Shown here: one piece after another, positions 45,759 through 58,382 of the stretch
How the letters are laid out: each line of letters starts with the position of its first letter
Numbering within the stretch: position 1 is the stretch's first letter
Assembly: GCA_002812745.2 (NCBI GenBank)
Contig: NCSJ02000273.1
Location: 1 to 58,382 of the forward strand
Direction of reading: 5' to 3'
DNA length: 58,382 nucleotides
Source of the DNA: Scytalidium lignicola
Taxonomy: Eukaryota; Ascomycota; Leotiomycetes
Translations under genes and position numbers: made by a program
The notes under the pieces: model-generated
What the model was told of the DNA's origin: nothing
The model's database searches: none
What the model saw: only the letters and a program-made list of their open reading frames with translations

Positions 45759-48420
45759 AAGGTAAGTCGTGTACCCCTGCTGTACTGTCCTTGGGCCTTA
45801 ATTGATTGATCCCTTGTCTTGCAAGCATAGTGTAAAAAGATAAGCTTTAAGAAAGATAACAAATACCTTCCTGAAGACTATGTAGACAAAGGCAAGTTAT
45901 TACTTTTTATCAAGAATGAAGTAATTAGTTGCACTTCAAAACAAGGACATCGTCTTAAGGCTGAAAAGTAATAGTACAAAAGGAAAGCTGAATCATCTTT
46001 GCCTTTCACCTTGCTACTTAAGTAAAGGAAGGGTTATACTAAGTACTATTCTTATACTAAAAGGAGATAATAACAAGTCTTGTTCTGATCTAATACTTAT
46101 GTATAATACAGTTTAAGGTTATTATATGGTTATTAACAAGCTTTAAGCTTATTAGACTTCCTTAAGCCTTTATTCAGCTGATTAACCTTAATAAGTAACT
46201 TTAACAGCCTTAAAAATGTTAATTGCTTATAATTAATACTAACAATATTAAGTTGAATTTGAAGACTAAAGCTTAATTATTATTAAAAATAGATATACAA
46301 CTCTTCAAATCCTTGATCTTACTTAAAAGGTCTAATAGTAAAGCTTAAGTGAGAATTATACAGATTAACTATTCAAAACTCAGCTTTACTTTCTCTTTAA
46401 CAATTCTATGTTGTTAAGATTAAGTAACTACTTACTCATAGAATTACTAAACCTCTTTTTAATACTATTGCTAAATAAAAGCCTTAATAATATTAGTTAA
46501 TGTTTAGTTATAATTATAAACTAAAGTAAAACTAATTAACATAGATGTCTTAAATATAGAATTGCTTTACATTACTAGGATTACTGTTTTTGCCTTATAA
46601 GTATTTTAGCCACTTACTTCTTCTGGTAATGACATTGTTCAAGGAAACTATTTCCTTATTTCTGTACAAGTCAGGACTAGTATAATATTAAAGTTCTAAA
46701 GAGGGATAATACTCATTTAACTAAATCGTTAAGTGATAATACTATATTATCTTGAACTTGATGGTTATATACTGAAGCAAGTATTAAAAGCTTAAAAACA
46801 ATACATGTTAAGCATGTTTTAAGAGTTTGACTAGCTAAATTAAATAAGGTTTCAGAAGACTAGATCCATTGTAATAGTCATTAGAATGTTGATCAAATGA
46901 CTAACTGTTATTTAACTACTTTATTACATACATTCATGTGTAATATTGTTGATTTTGACTTAGAATAAGTATTAAGTTATTTTTTACTACAAGAAATTGT
47001 ACAACTTTTATCTTTTCTTTTAAGTTGAATCTAACTTGATATTGATTACTAATAAGTAGCTTATATAAAAAGACTAGATATTACAAAGTAAGTAAAGTTA
47101 AATCTAGTAATTAGAAGGTTTTTAGAGTTTATGTAAAGGTTATGATTTGTATTCTTATAAGTACATATGAATAAGCTTGTTAACAGGCTGTAAAGGTACT
47201 TATTAACTACTTGTAAAGCTAAAGTTAAAAGTTAATACTTTATATGTAGGATTTAATACTTTAGTATATAGAATTCTCAAGACATCTTATATTTAAAGAC
47301 TTTGTCTTTTAGACTCCTGAATACAAGGTATTTAAGCTTAAGGTTAAAGGAGCTTTTGTTATAACTATAAAACAAGACCTTTATACTATTATCATTTAAA
47401 AAGCTATTCTTGTTATTAATGACTGTTTATGAATAATAACAAGTATTATTCAGAATAGCTAAGCTACTTATGCCTAAGCCCTTTACTTGTTAGAGAAGCT
47501 TTTTATTACTTAAATTAAACAAAGAATAAAGAGAATTACAAGTGCTCTTAATGAGTTTATTAAAGGTAGTTTCTACTTTGTACTCAAAGGCCATTAAGTA
47601 ACTCTTATAACAAGAGCTTCCTCCTTGCCTAACAAGCTTGTTGCATTACTTGTTACAGCTTTAGCATAGGCTGTTAAAGTATTATTACCATAATACTACA
47701 TGTCCTGAACTATCCAGACCATCCTTGAACTTTGACAAGAATAGACCATAAGATTACAAAGACAATTGTTAATTGAGAAGTTAGACAAGTTATACAGCTT
47801 ACACTAGCGTTCAAGGCTTACAACAACTTCTGAGTATTAGTTTTACTCCTGAAGGAAGACTCTTATTATAAAGATTCAATGGTTAGCTAATGTGATCAAG
47901 GCTTCTCTTGATGAAAAGTTATATAGTATAGTAGTATTATAACTAGAAAGCAAGTGTAAACAAGCTAAAGCATCATTAAGCAAAGTTATAAATGCTTTAA
48001 AAAGGGTATAATGTAATTATAGCTTTTAAAAGTAGATATATACGTATATAGATATTTCAAGGATTAATTAAGCTAAATTAAGCTTAGCTTGATTCATTTG
48101 GCCAATTAAAAGCTTTCATGCAAAGTTGTAAAGTAGAGTGTAAGTTAAATAAACACTACATTACAAGCTAAGTACCTGAAATTAAGCATCCTTCTGATAT
48201 ATGGGGGAGTACTGCCGTGCAGTACCGCCCTCCTCTACCGCAACCGAACTAGCCTAATATTATCTACACATGCACCTAATCTACACATGATCCTAGCTTA
48301 CATGTGACCATGCCAACAGTATTAATTTCAATTAATTTAATTAGTTTTAATTCAGGCTAATACTAAATTAATTAATTAAATTCCGAGCTCTGGTTACGTA
48401 CCCAGATCCTATTATCTAAT

Positions 48421-49451
48421 TTTACTATTTCAATTAATAATTAAACCGCCTAAATAACTAAAACTTTTATCCATACTCGCTAATAGAACAACTGCATCAG
48501 TAGAAATTTACTATGTTACTAATGAACATTAAAATTATGCTTTTCTTTTATTACACAATTGCCTACTTAAAGAGATTAAGGCTAAAGTTTCAGGTTTATA
48601 AAAACCCATGATGTAATATTAAATGNAAAAATTGCTCGAGATCTCAATTCAGAGACTATAAAAAACTTTGAAGGATGTTGTAGTTTACTGAATAATGAAT
48701 ATAATGGTGCAAATGGGGTAATTATGTACAGATAGTTATGCTGGAGGTATTGGCGCGTATATTAAGACTAACTTCATATCGAGAGGGGAATGCACTACAT
48801 TTTATACAAAGAGTATATAGTAAGATTATTTCAAGGGATGTCTTTACTATATTGTTTAAAGTGCTAATGCAATATGATATTTGGTATCTTATAATTAGCA
48901 AACACTCAGAGGAGTTAGTGTGTAGATGACACTAAACAAATGTCTAGCCATGATGTACCCTGTGGCTTTTCGTTAAGGCATATTTCCTGAAACACCATTT
49001 CTATCAAGGATATTCACAGCCGCAATTCCTTATTTCGTCCAGATGTAAGCCAGGAATTCCCTGCAACTGGAGTCTTGGTTCAAAGCTTAACTTATAAGCA
49101 TAACGGTATACTGGTTTTTTATTCATAAGCTTCAATATTCTAAAAAGGATTTCAAACTAAGCTAATTTTAAAACTTTAAAGCGGGTTAATATTAAAAGGA
49201 TACAAGCTGGAAAAGATAATACTAGTTATATTTATGCAATATTACTCTTGAGACGGTAAGGTGTGGTAGTGTAGTATATTGGACAACTATTTATATAAAG
49301 CTTAAGAATAGCATAGTGTACATGTAGCTCTACATGATGCTGCCGCTTTCTATACTAGACTATTTTTCTATACTTTTTTTGTCGTTATTTTCCTTCTTCT
49401 CTAATGTTTGTGTAAAAGAGTCAATGCGTTCATATCCGTTCAACAGATTAC
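48421..49451. other. Intergenic, mixed composition
   Basis: No gene is recognised. A 63-codon frame at 48738-48929 (+) has no motif. The last part is the 3' side of the nitroreductase gene. Confidence 0.5.
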
Positions 49452-50141
49452 TTATTTAATGATCTTCAGAGTTTCACTGGCAGGCAACTTCGCGGGGTTC
49501 TCAGGATGTGGCTGAGCAGGCTCGCCGAAGTTCAGATTGGCCTTGAGGGAATAGTCATCTGGCACGCCAGCGAACTTCTTGATCACGGCCTCAACAGGGG
49601 GGATCGCAGCCATATGCTGGAGGTTAGCACCGAAGCCTTCGATCTCAAGAGCTGTCCAGACAAGAATCTGCGACATACCGCTGGCGTGGTCAGCGAATTG
49701 GTCGAACATGTGAGCAGCGGCCTTGTGAGTCTCCTGAGACTCCTTAATCGCCTGTCCAGAGATCCAGAATAGAACCTATCACTTCTGATTAACAGTTAAT
49801 TACGCAAAATAGGATCGATGGAACAATACCGAGCCATATGCATTCTTGAAGGCTTGGAATCTTGGGCCCATGGCATCCCAGACACCTGGGCCAGCACCCT
49901 TAAGGATGGGTTCGGCGGCGTTAATGACGGCATCCCAGAGGTCCTTGTGCTTCTGGCCAAGAACTAGGGTAATGCGTCCAGGCTGTGTGTTGTATGATGA
50001 AGGAGCGAAGGAAGTAACTTCGTTGATAATCTCTTCGATGCGGCTATCTGGCACGGGAGAGGTATCCTTAAGGCCATATACGGAGCGACGGTACTTTGCC
50101 GCCGCGAGCCATTGGTCGGTTGTAATTTTTGGAGCAGACAT
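49452..50141 (-). CDS. Nitroreductase-family protein (Frm2/Hbn1-like)
   Basis: Two exons (50141-49830, 49775-49452) with a 54-nt intron (GTATTG...GTGATAG) give about 211 residues. The FMN-binding start is typical: AAAKYRRSVYGLKDTSPVPD, then EVTSFAPSSYNTQPGRITLV. The second exon carries LVWTALEIEGFGANLQHMAA, the conserved dimer and flavin segment, and ends AKLPASETLKIIK. The size matches yeast Frm2/Hbn1, which reduce nitro compounds or quinone-like oxidants with NAD(P)H and act in lipid or oxidative stress responses. It stands alone between repeat blocks, with no operon-like partner. Confidence 0.9.
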
Positions 50142-51640
50142 TTTGGTATGGAAGATTGATGGAATTAGATTCGTGTTTGGATTTTAAATGTGCTTGAATG
50201 AGAAGGAAAGAGAATATCAATAGAGGACGAGCAGAATATATAGTATTTAGTAATTAAATGTCTTATATACACAAAATTATTGTTAATTATCCTACGATAT
50301 TAAATATGGCCTTATTAAGCTTTAAGGTAAGTAATGCTATGGCATTTGTCACTGCTATGTTACTAGCTACTTAGCGTTCTCGTACCATTATTAATCAGAA
50401 GGAACCGCGCTTACAGATTATTTGAAATCATTAATAATTATGGGCATAATTATCCTCCTAGCCGACAAAAATGAAACTCTTTATGCAAATTATGCAAACC
50501 ACTCGTCTCAATTAAAACTCATGAGCCAATCAAAACTATAATATGAAGGGTTCCGCAGTATGCACTGTGTTCCCATTTCTACTCAAGCCTGGTCAGGTGG
50601 TAAAGGACCACCAACAACATGAACAGATGGCTTCTTTTTTCCTCCCCAATATTTCGTATTTTAAATACGGATGCGATCCCACCAGCATAGAGCGGAAACC
50701 TTCTACTCTGATTGAGTTAGCAGCTTATCATTCATTAACTTTGTTGGATTATGTGACTGCTCTCTCACTACACATGAAAGCTCGAATATTCTTCTTCAAA
50801 TTACACTCCATTCATAGAAGTGAGTGAGCAGACATAATTAACATATTAAAAGCTGCTCATACTTAAGTGGTCTTTCTAACCACTAGATTTTTCTGTGAAT
50901 GATTCAAGATGATACCCGGAACTGTAACTGTAGTCACACATGGTGGGGAACCGTCACCTGGACTAGAAGAACTATCTCAGAGGGAGATAGTTCAGTCAAT
51001 AAAGAGCGATTACCAGCTTTGTTACAACAGAGTACTAATGAAGCACCTTGAGTGCTCATAGTAGTGACAATACGCTAGCTTGCGCGGAATTAATTATCTC
51101 GAACACTAAAAAACATAACTTACTTTATAAGCCACCATCCCGGCTAACTGACATACCGAGACCGGCCTACCGGCAGTCCCCAAAAGGCCTTCCTAGTGGA
51201 TGCGCTTGTTCGAGGCCGGCAAGACTGGACGTCATCGCAGAATTTGCTCAATTGACTTCGACGCTATGTTGCGCTCCACACGTGGAAGCTTGGCGCGACA
51301 TTGCAACCAAGCACGCTATTCTGTCGCTGACTTAAGGTTGAGTCGCTGCTAACCAGATGAGATGTCCTCATGGTCCCCCAACCCACCCTGCTATTTAATT
51401 ATTTGGCAGCTTTTTTTACTTCGTGTTACAAGCCATCCTCTCTCTTCATGTTACTGTAGATAAGATGAAGCCCTTTTTGCGTCTTGTCACAATTCTCGTG
51501 CAGCTTTGTTTTAGGGGATACTTAAATCCACCCGCAACATACCTAAATCCACCCAAAATCGCCGGTGTCGGACACAACCTCAGGCATAACACTGCCTCAG
51601 CCTCACATACAAATTAGTATGGCAACAAGAGATTGCGCAA
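50142..51640. other. Intergenic, no convincing gene
   Basis: Frames at 50543-50827 and 51048-51335 (+) show no motif or signal peptide. A perfect hairpin GAACTATCTC-AGAGG-GAGATAGTTC lies at 50969-50993. The promoter of the nitroreductase gene lies at the left edge. Confidence 0.45.
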
Positions 51641-54600
51641 TGTAATCAATTATACCCTTATTATCTGACAACCTTTTAAAGCTATNAATCTATAACAAAG
51701 ATTTTATTATTATAATATAAACAAAGGAATATTACTTTATTAATATAATAATAATTTCAGATTAAAATCAATTCTTCAAATTAATTATTTAATTTATTTA
51801 ATTTTTTGATTTAATAATCTATTATTGTTATACTTTTTTAACATGTTTATAAATATCTTCTTCTTTTNCTTTTTTTCTCNTTTTTTCCTTCTTTATTGTT
51901 CTCTTCTACTACTATTATAACTACTACTATTATAATACTTGTATCTTGTATTATCAGTTTACATTTATTACACTTTCTCTGTTAAGATATTAGTAAATAT
52001 TCTTTCNTTTTAGCTTTTTTTCTATTTTCAGCATATCTTATTCTAGTTTTTTTCCTGCTTTTAACATTTGATTTTTTTTTACTAACTATTTTAGCTATAG
52101 TTTTATTTATACCACATATTACTATTGTTACTAAGTTTTAAAGGCTTCTGNAAAAAATTATCTTAATATTATTATCTGCATTATTCAAAGTAACTTTATA
52201 CTAAGTTTAATTTAAAGTGCAAAAAGAAAGCAAATAACCTTTGCTATAATAAATATTTGGCAAAAGATNAAAAAATGTCNTTTTTATCTTTTAAGCTATG
52301 TTTACTCGTTTCAATAGGCTATTAGCTTTGTAAACTAAACTTACTTAAGCTACTACTAGTTTTCCTGCTAAAATAGCTTTTATCCTTTGTTTAAAAGCAG
52401 TTTAAAAATAATATACAAAAAGGGTAAAGCTTTTTCTGCGTTAGAAAGCATAATATAACATAACAAGTTAACCTTAAACTATTAAAAAAATTAGATTATA
52501 CATAGTTAATTTTCTTGACAAGCTTAATTATAACATTTGTAAAGTTATTAATATTTTGTACTTTAACATAAATTTCTTTTTTTTTAGCTTTATACTTGTT
52601 AATATGTCTTTTAAGCTAACCTTTTTGCTTTAAAGGTAAAAAAGAAAGATAGTAATAAAAATAAAGCAGATAATAATAATAAGAGTTCAGGTAATAATAT
52701 AAGTGATAATAAAAGTAATAATAATAAAGTAAAAAATAATAGTTAATAATATACTAACTTTTTTTATTAAAGATTTTTTGATGTCTTTTAGCTAATCCTT
52801 GTAGTTAAACTTTCCTGACTATAATTTTTCANTTTTTAGCATTTTTTTTTGCCNTTTTTATTATTATGTAATTGTTTTAATGCTAATTTTATCTTCTTTG
52901 TATATTCTTCAATTTCTTCTTATACATTCTTTAAGTATTTTATTAACTTTTTAACTATTATTAGCTAAGAAAAATCNTTTTTTATTTTACTAAATATTGC
53001 CTTTTTAAAGCTTTATCTTTATAGTTTAAAATAATCTTTATTTTCTATTCTTCTTCTTTATCAATTAGTTTTAACATTACATTTAACATTATATTAACTT
53101 TTTAATAATATAATTCTAATAAGAAAACATAAAATACAGAATATATTTTATAACTTAAAGGTAATTCTAGCTTATAAAATAAACTATTGCTAAATATTCT
53201 AATTATTTTCAAAGATTCGATATATTAGTCAAATAGCTTTTTGTTAAGTTTTCACTATTATAAATTCTTTATTAATAGTATAACTTCATTTCTTATTTTG
53301 AAGTTTACAGATTTTCGNTTTTTTATTATAAAACTTCTTCTATACTTTAGTAGTATAAGCTTAATACTATTATAATACTTCNTTTTTCTTCTTGTAATGC
53401 TTAAATTCATTTTTATACTTTTATTATTATTTTCTTTTCCTCTTCTTTGCTAATGTTTATAGTAATTTCTGAGTAAAATCCATATAAAGCATAAAAAAAA
53501 GCTTACTCTTATCATAAAGTAAATATTATTATTATAAGTAAATTCTGCTAATACTAACTTTGAAATTTAATTATTCTATTTGTAATTTGCAAATACTTAA
53601 AAGTAATACTTTAAAGTATGATTTTAAACTTTTATTTATTTGTTTGTTTAAAAGTAAAACACTGTTAATAACTTCTTGTACACTTATAAGTAAAAATATA
53701 AAAAACTTTAAAACTTGTTTATAAACTAAGAACTTTTATTTAACATAATATTTTCTAGCATTTTAAAGTCTTTTATTATGTATTATATAAAAATCTCTGC
53801 TAGTTCTAAGGCTATAATCGTTTTTCTACACAGGATATATTATACTACTTTAGTATATTTGTTTAAAATTATAAAATATAAATTGTAAGCTATGTTGTTT
53901 TACTTGCTTAATAGTAAGTTTATAATAAAGTCTATTAATATTTCCTTTTATAAAGTTTATAACTATAAAAGTAGTACAAGTAATTTGTATAACTAATATT
54001 TTTTTTACTATTGCTTATTAACATATTATACAAGTTTTTACTTAATATTTTATATCTTTTTATATATTATTCTAAAAGTATTTTCGTCTTAACAATTTTA
54101 AGGTTTTAACTATTTTCAAATGTTTTATTATTTTGTTATTGTAATTTATAATTAAAATTTTAGTTTTTACTACTTTATTTTCAAGTATATAAATTTTATT
54201 TTTGTACTTTAATAAGCTAGTATTATTTATGCTTTATATTTTCTTTTCAAGCATTTATTTTTAAGGTTTATTATTCTTATTATTCNTTTTTATCTACTAA
54301 GTTGTCCTTAAAGACTAATCTACTTTAAGAATTGTCACTTTAACAGCATTCAAACTTCTTTCAAGTAATTCTAGCTTTATTTCTTCTTTTCTTAACTAAC
54401 TTTTACCTTTTTTTTTACAGATNAAAAACATTTTTTTGTTATAAGTTTTGAATTAAATCAGTTATTAACTAGATTAAAAGTTTTTCTGCTATTTCAAGCA
54501 CTTTAATACTTTAGGCTAATACTTATAAGATAAGGCGTTTACAAGTATTAGTCTTAATGACAAAGTTAAGTTTTATAATTATATTGTATGTACTTATAAC

Positions 54601-55925
54601 CTTTAAGTATTTTGTTTAGTCTAGAACTGCTTACAACTATATAAGCTTTAATAATTGACTAAACTTAAAATCTTTACTTTTTAAGGATTTTTCCAAATCT
54701 AATACTTTGTAAGTTAAAATGTTTTTATGCTATTTAACTATATTTTTAACATATAAACTAAAAATATATTATAACTTTTTTTAAAAGTAAGTACTAAGTC
54801 TTTTATTACTTTGTTTAATTGTAGCTTATAGTCTGGACATCTTAATAAACTGTTTACAAGGTTGCTTTTCTCTAATTTATATTTAATTTTAAAATTAAAT
54901 TCTACTAGTTTCTAAATCTAATATACTTATTTGCTATTCAATTTCTTTTTATTTATAAACTTCTTTAAATTATTATAGTTTATCTTAATAATAACTAATA
55001 TTAAAATGTATACTAAATAGTATTTTTATTAATTAAAAGTTAGAATAATAGTTAATAATTCTTAGTTATATATTTTATAAGCTTATTAGATTAAGTTTAG
55101 TTTCTTTGAGTAAAAGGCTATAAAATGTTATACTACTCTTGTAAAACTAGTTATAAGCTAGGACAATACTTCTTTTACTGTAAATTTAAATATGTTTATT
55201 TTAAGTATAATTAATAGCTTTAGTATATAATATACTAGAACTAGTACTAATAAAAATGTTATCTTGAATTGTTTGAACACTTTTTTATACTATTTTTAGA
55301 AATTCAAAAGCNTTTTAACTTTCTTCTCTTTTTTTATTCTTTTGAATAAGTTTATAAATCTTATTATAATTTTCAAATAGTTTTTAATAAATCTTCTATA
55401 AAATTAATAAATTTTATGAATATTTGAATGTTCTTATATAACTTAAATACAAGTTAGTCTTTAATAGTTTCTACTTAACTTTACTTTATCGAAATCCTGT
55501 TTAAGCTAATAATATATTTTAAGAATTCAATTATTCTTATATGAAATTTGCATTTAAACAAATTTGCAAATAATTAGTATTTATATAGTTTATTGAGAAT
55601 TTATTACATATGTTACTTGTAGTCTTTTTCACTTTAAGAGAAAATAAAAATATTATTCAAATATATTATACAAATAATATTTGCAAGCTTAGCTAGTATT
55701 TTATTAATATATTGTTAAAATGTTATAAGTGTATTGTATAATCCGAAAAGTATAATATAACATTTGTAATAACTGTTATATATGTAGAATACTGTCTTCT
55801 ACTTATTTCCTTCCTGAATTCTAATTTGATAATATATATCCTTCAAATTTAATTTTGTAAAAATTATTGCCTTTTCTAATAAGTTAAAAGTTTTACTAAT
55901 CAGAAGTAATAATATTTTGTTTTTA
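51641..55925. repeat. AT-rich block, RIP-mutated repeat of unknown type
   Basis: Over 4 kb of AT-rich sequence with T-rich runs and scattered unresolved bases. No domain could be read in six frames. It ends exactly at the LTR of the gypsy fragment at 55926. Confidence 0.5.
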
Positions 55926-56274
55926 TGTTATAAGACTTCTTATAACATAATTACATAGAATAAGTCTAGTTACTCTTGTTAGGTTTATATAAAAGTAAAG
56001 TGTTTGTAGTTATAATAAACGAGTATATATATTAGAGTTATAACTTAGGTTAAACACAAGATTCTTAACTAAAGCTTAAGGAATATGTTCTTATATAAAC
56101 AATTAATGTTACTTAATATACAAGTACTTTACCTAATCTAACAGGTTTAACAGTTAAACTTGTAGACTTTGTAAACTTGCATTAATTATGTAACTTAACC
56201 CCTTGTTTAGTCCTTAACCTTCTATAAGTTGTTATTCTAATACTTATCAGGTTATGATGATAAGAGTTATAACA
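55926..56274 (-). repeat. 3' LTR of the truncated gypsy copy
   Basis: 349 bp with inverted TGTTATAA/TTATAACA ends. It shares gttcttaactaaagctta and ttatcaggttatgat-like blocks with the other LTRs. Confidence 0.7.
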
Positions 56275-57235
56275 CTATCCCCTTTTTATCTTAATGTTAT
56301 CTTAACACTTAACTAATAACATTAAACAATCTCCATTGTTCTCTTATTATACTTTCTTTTATTCTAATATACTACTTAAATCCTCTTATTATTCACAATA
56401 CCTTTGTTTATCTAAACTAATAAAAACTTTTAATAATATAATAACTTTATATTGTTTTTGTGAAAATGACAATTGTCCTTGTATTAAGTCCCTTAGTTAT
56501 CTTAAGTACTTTAAGTATATTAAGATTAGTTATCATTATAAGATTAGTCTTAACATTAAAGAGATAAACTACCTTCTTAAGGAAGAAGAATATCTTAAAC
56601 AAGTAAAAGNAAAAAGCTTTAACATAAATTGCCTAAGCTTATAAGCTATAAAAACAATTGAAAACTTATACTTACAAAATGATTAAAACAAGTTCAAGAA
56701 CCTTAGATAATCTTAATAAAATAAAGAAGAAAAAAAAGGTTAAAAAAGGAAAAGTTAAACTTTTTTGGTTTTTACTAAAAACCTATTATATTCTCTTAAT
56801 AAAGGTAAGTAACATTCCTCAATTAACCCTTTTTTGTTAAGTATTAATGTTGTTAATCCTTCTTTTATCTTATTAATTCAATTAATTCCTTCTCTTGAGA
56901 ATTCTTTTTGGCTAAAGTTTAATGATAATTCTTTATTATCTCTTTAACATTTTCCAAATACTTAATAAGTTCTTATAAATTGTCTGATTCTGAAAATCCT
57001 TCTTATTTAACCAAATACTAAATCTTCTTATACTAGTATTTATAATTTAAGATTTTCTTAACTACTTATTCCTTATCAGGTTATGATTTAATCTTTATAC
57101 TTAGTATTAACAATGTATTCTCATACTAATTCTAGTAATACTATAAAAAATACAAAATTTATTCTTTAATTTAATAAAATAACTTTTTTNAATTGAAAAT
57201 NAAAAAAATCAAAAAAAAAAGTTATTATTAGTTTA
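55926..57235 (-). mobile_element. Truncated chromodomain gypsy copy: 3' LTR and 3' region
   Basis: The 3' LTR (55926-56274) has TGTTATAAG...GTTATAACA ends. Immediately after it the reverse complement is the purine tract of the family (taaaaaggggatag). The internal part aligns by eye with 30850-31698 and with 22458-23400 and stops near 57235, before the rest of pol. The antisense frame of this family is partly open here: 56336-56644 and 56658-56840 on the plus strand. Confidence 0.65.
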
Positions 57236-57293
57236 CTTGTAACATGTAATACAGTATATAATATACATAATATACTATTATGTTATTTCATAG

Positions 57294-57416
57294 TTCTTCT
57301 ACGATTAGGGGTAAAGAGTAAAGCTGTAAGAGTTTCGCTCGTTTTTATTACCCAATCAGGACTAACTTACAAGAGTATATAAATATCATGTGTATATAAC
57401 TATTATTCTACTAATA
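57294..57416. mobile_element. Second, RIP-diverged copy of the small LTR-like element
   Basis: It aligns with 5363-5489 over its whole length (agctgtaagagtttcgctcg against agctgtaagagcttcgctct; cccaatcaggact against cctaatcgggact), with differences mostly of C-to-T or G-to-A type. Ends are eroded. Confidence 0.45.
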
Positions 57417-58154
57417 TTAGAATTACTTTAAAAATGACTATACACTGTAACTCTTAAAACACTCAAATTCATAGAGTTTTCCTAATCATATGCTGATTGC
57501 CTAATTGGGAATAACTTTAAATCCTTCTTCTGTACAATTCTCTGTTCTACTACTTACATTATTATGTTCTACTCATTCTACCACTTCTAATTGTATTTTA
57601 TTCATATCTAACAATTGTTTTAAAGTGTTAAATAACTTTTCTTTAATTATAAAATCAACTGGATTTGTAATTCCTTTAATCCATTTTACCTCAGTAATCT
57701 GGTGTTGTTTATATGCTTAATGAAGATATATCATGTTAATCATAAGTTGCTTTTCTTGTATAATTCTTAACTTGACAAAACAATTGTACAATAACCTTGA
57801 ATCCATACATATAATCAATGAAAGCTTGATTTCGAGGATTCCTTCGATAGTTAACTTGATCATAACTCTTATATCGAAATCATAAGCTATTCTGTAAAGT
57901 TCTAAGGCTAAAACATTATGTATAACCCTCTTGTACTTGACTAATGTCTAGTGTAATGTATTTGCATTTCCCTTCCAGTTTACAAGTGTTATAATATAAC
58001 TAATTTATAATAATAAGTCTTTGTTATTCACAAATAAGGTGTTTATAAAGACTAATAGTTGTAATGTCTCCTTATTAAGCTTGACAAATTATATTCTTCT
58101 AATAATATTCTAAATTTGTTATTATAAACGTTTATTCAATGATTTCATGTCTAG
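57417..58154. other. AT-rich, no gene seen
   Basis: A 71-codon frame at 57505-57720 (+) has no recognisable motif. A (T/C)cttctgtt-type low-complexity sequence surrounds it. Confidence 0.45.
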
Positions 58155-58375
58155 ACTGGCTGAACGGTCCAGACGAAACCGTACAGTCCGAACCGTACGG
58201 TCTGGGTGCCTTACAGTCTGGACCGAACCGTAAGGCATCCAGACGAGACCAGACCGTAAGGCATCGAGACGAGACCAAACCGAACCGTAAGGCATCAAAT
58301 TATAAGGTATCTAAACCGTACGGTCTGAAATTTAAAGCCTTAATGCCTTATGGTCTGGTTAGACCGTCAGACTGT
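58155..58375. repeat. Cluster of short repeats in both orientations at the window edge
   Basis: ACCGTAAGGCAT occurs at 58227-58238, 58253-58264 and 58284-58295. Inverse forms (GTGCCTTACAGT, ATGCCTTATGGT) and CCGTACGGTCTG variants lie between them, so about ten related units fill 220 bp. One pair forms a 17-bp stem with few mismatches (about 58199-58243). It is GC-richer than its surroundings. It may be the subterminal repeat region of a DNA transposon that continues beyond the window. Confidence 0.6.
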
Positions 58376-58382
58376 ATAAATT

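Larger units (their letters stand above)
45300..48420 (+). mobile_element. Decayed Ndc10/Crypton-like tyrosine-recombinase element
   Basis: The opening frame at 45555 and the exon after a probable intron (45762-45831, GTAAGT...TTGCAAG) read RTHKPPNTAKNYEPKQRE, then FKKDNKYLPEDYVDKGKLLL, then FIKNEV. This resembles the N terminus of fungal proteins with Ndc10/GCR1 domains, which include Crypton recombinases. Trp codons appear as TAG. From about 45900 the sequence is AT-rich and crowded with stops to about 48100. Weakly matching inverted ends (tacgta..gctcgga near 45308 and 48390) may bound it, though Cryptons are not expected to have such repeats. Confidence 0.5.

Noticed and set aside
58155..58375. 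CRISPR array
   Set aside because: The units occur in both orientations with irregular spacing, and the window is fungal.
1..58382. tRNA and rRNA genes
   Set aside because: I saw no cloverleaf with A and B boxes and no rRNA-like segment. A dedicated scan would be needed to exclude a tRNA.

Overview
The window looks like a chromosome segment of a filamentous ascomycete (Pezizomycotina). The genes carry short introns of about 45-120 nt with GT..AG borders. Two fungal-type Zn2Cys6 regulators are present. The gene islands of ordinary base composition alternate abruptly with very AT-rich, TpA-rich blocks full of decayed retrotransposons, the pattern left by repeat-induced point mutation (RIP). I cannot name the species.

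Left gene island (about 1-21.4 kb). Eight genes look like a catabolic neighbourhood: a class II aldolase/adducin-family gene broken by one stop codon (391-1296), a Zn2Cys6 regulator (7119-9238), a LigB-type extradiol dioxygenase (9876-10928), an NmrA/isoflavone-reductase-like protein (11519-12723), a second, intact aldolase/adducin-family gene (13279-14469), a D-2-hydroxyacid dehydrogenase (14902-15964), a second Zn2Cys6 regulator (16123-18243) and an NCS1 (purine-cytosine permease type) transporter (19072-20869). Two pairs are divergent and share promoters. My reading, which is inference, is uptake of a small, perhaps N-heterocyclic, compound, ring cleavage, decarboxylation of the cleavage product and reduction of an oxo-acid. 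Also here are a small secreted protein (3044-3938), a degraded gene region (5785-7064) and several tiny elements with inverted-repeat or LTR-like ends.

AT-rich block 1 (about 21.4-36.5 kb). It holds a pogo-like transposase remnant, a truncated minus-strand chromodomain Ty3/gypsy element (22115-25362), a full-length plus-strand copy with both LTRs (25363-32031) and a minus-strand Ty1/copia element whose one LTR (35968-36527) looks unmutated. A 105-bp LTR-like element with a 5-bp target duplication sits inside the copia body. The gypsy family carries an antisense reading frame between pol and the 3' LTR.

Middle island (36.5-41.9 kb). A Myb/SANT-like protein and an HSPA12-like Hsp70 are divergently transcribed. 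A Zn2Cys6 stub ends at the edge of the next AT-rich block.

Right part (41.9-58.4 kb). This is mostly AT-rich repeat: a MITE with TA duplications (44890-45129), a decayed Ndc10/Crypton-like recombinase gene (about 45.3-48.4 kb), a small nitroreductase gene (49452-50141), a further gypsy fragment (55926-57235), a second copy of the small LTR-like element (57294-57416) and, at the window edge, a cluster of short repeats in both orientations (58155-58375).

All splice models were made by eye from reading frame, splice sites and family resemblance. No homology search was run.
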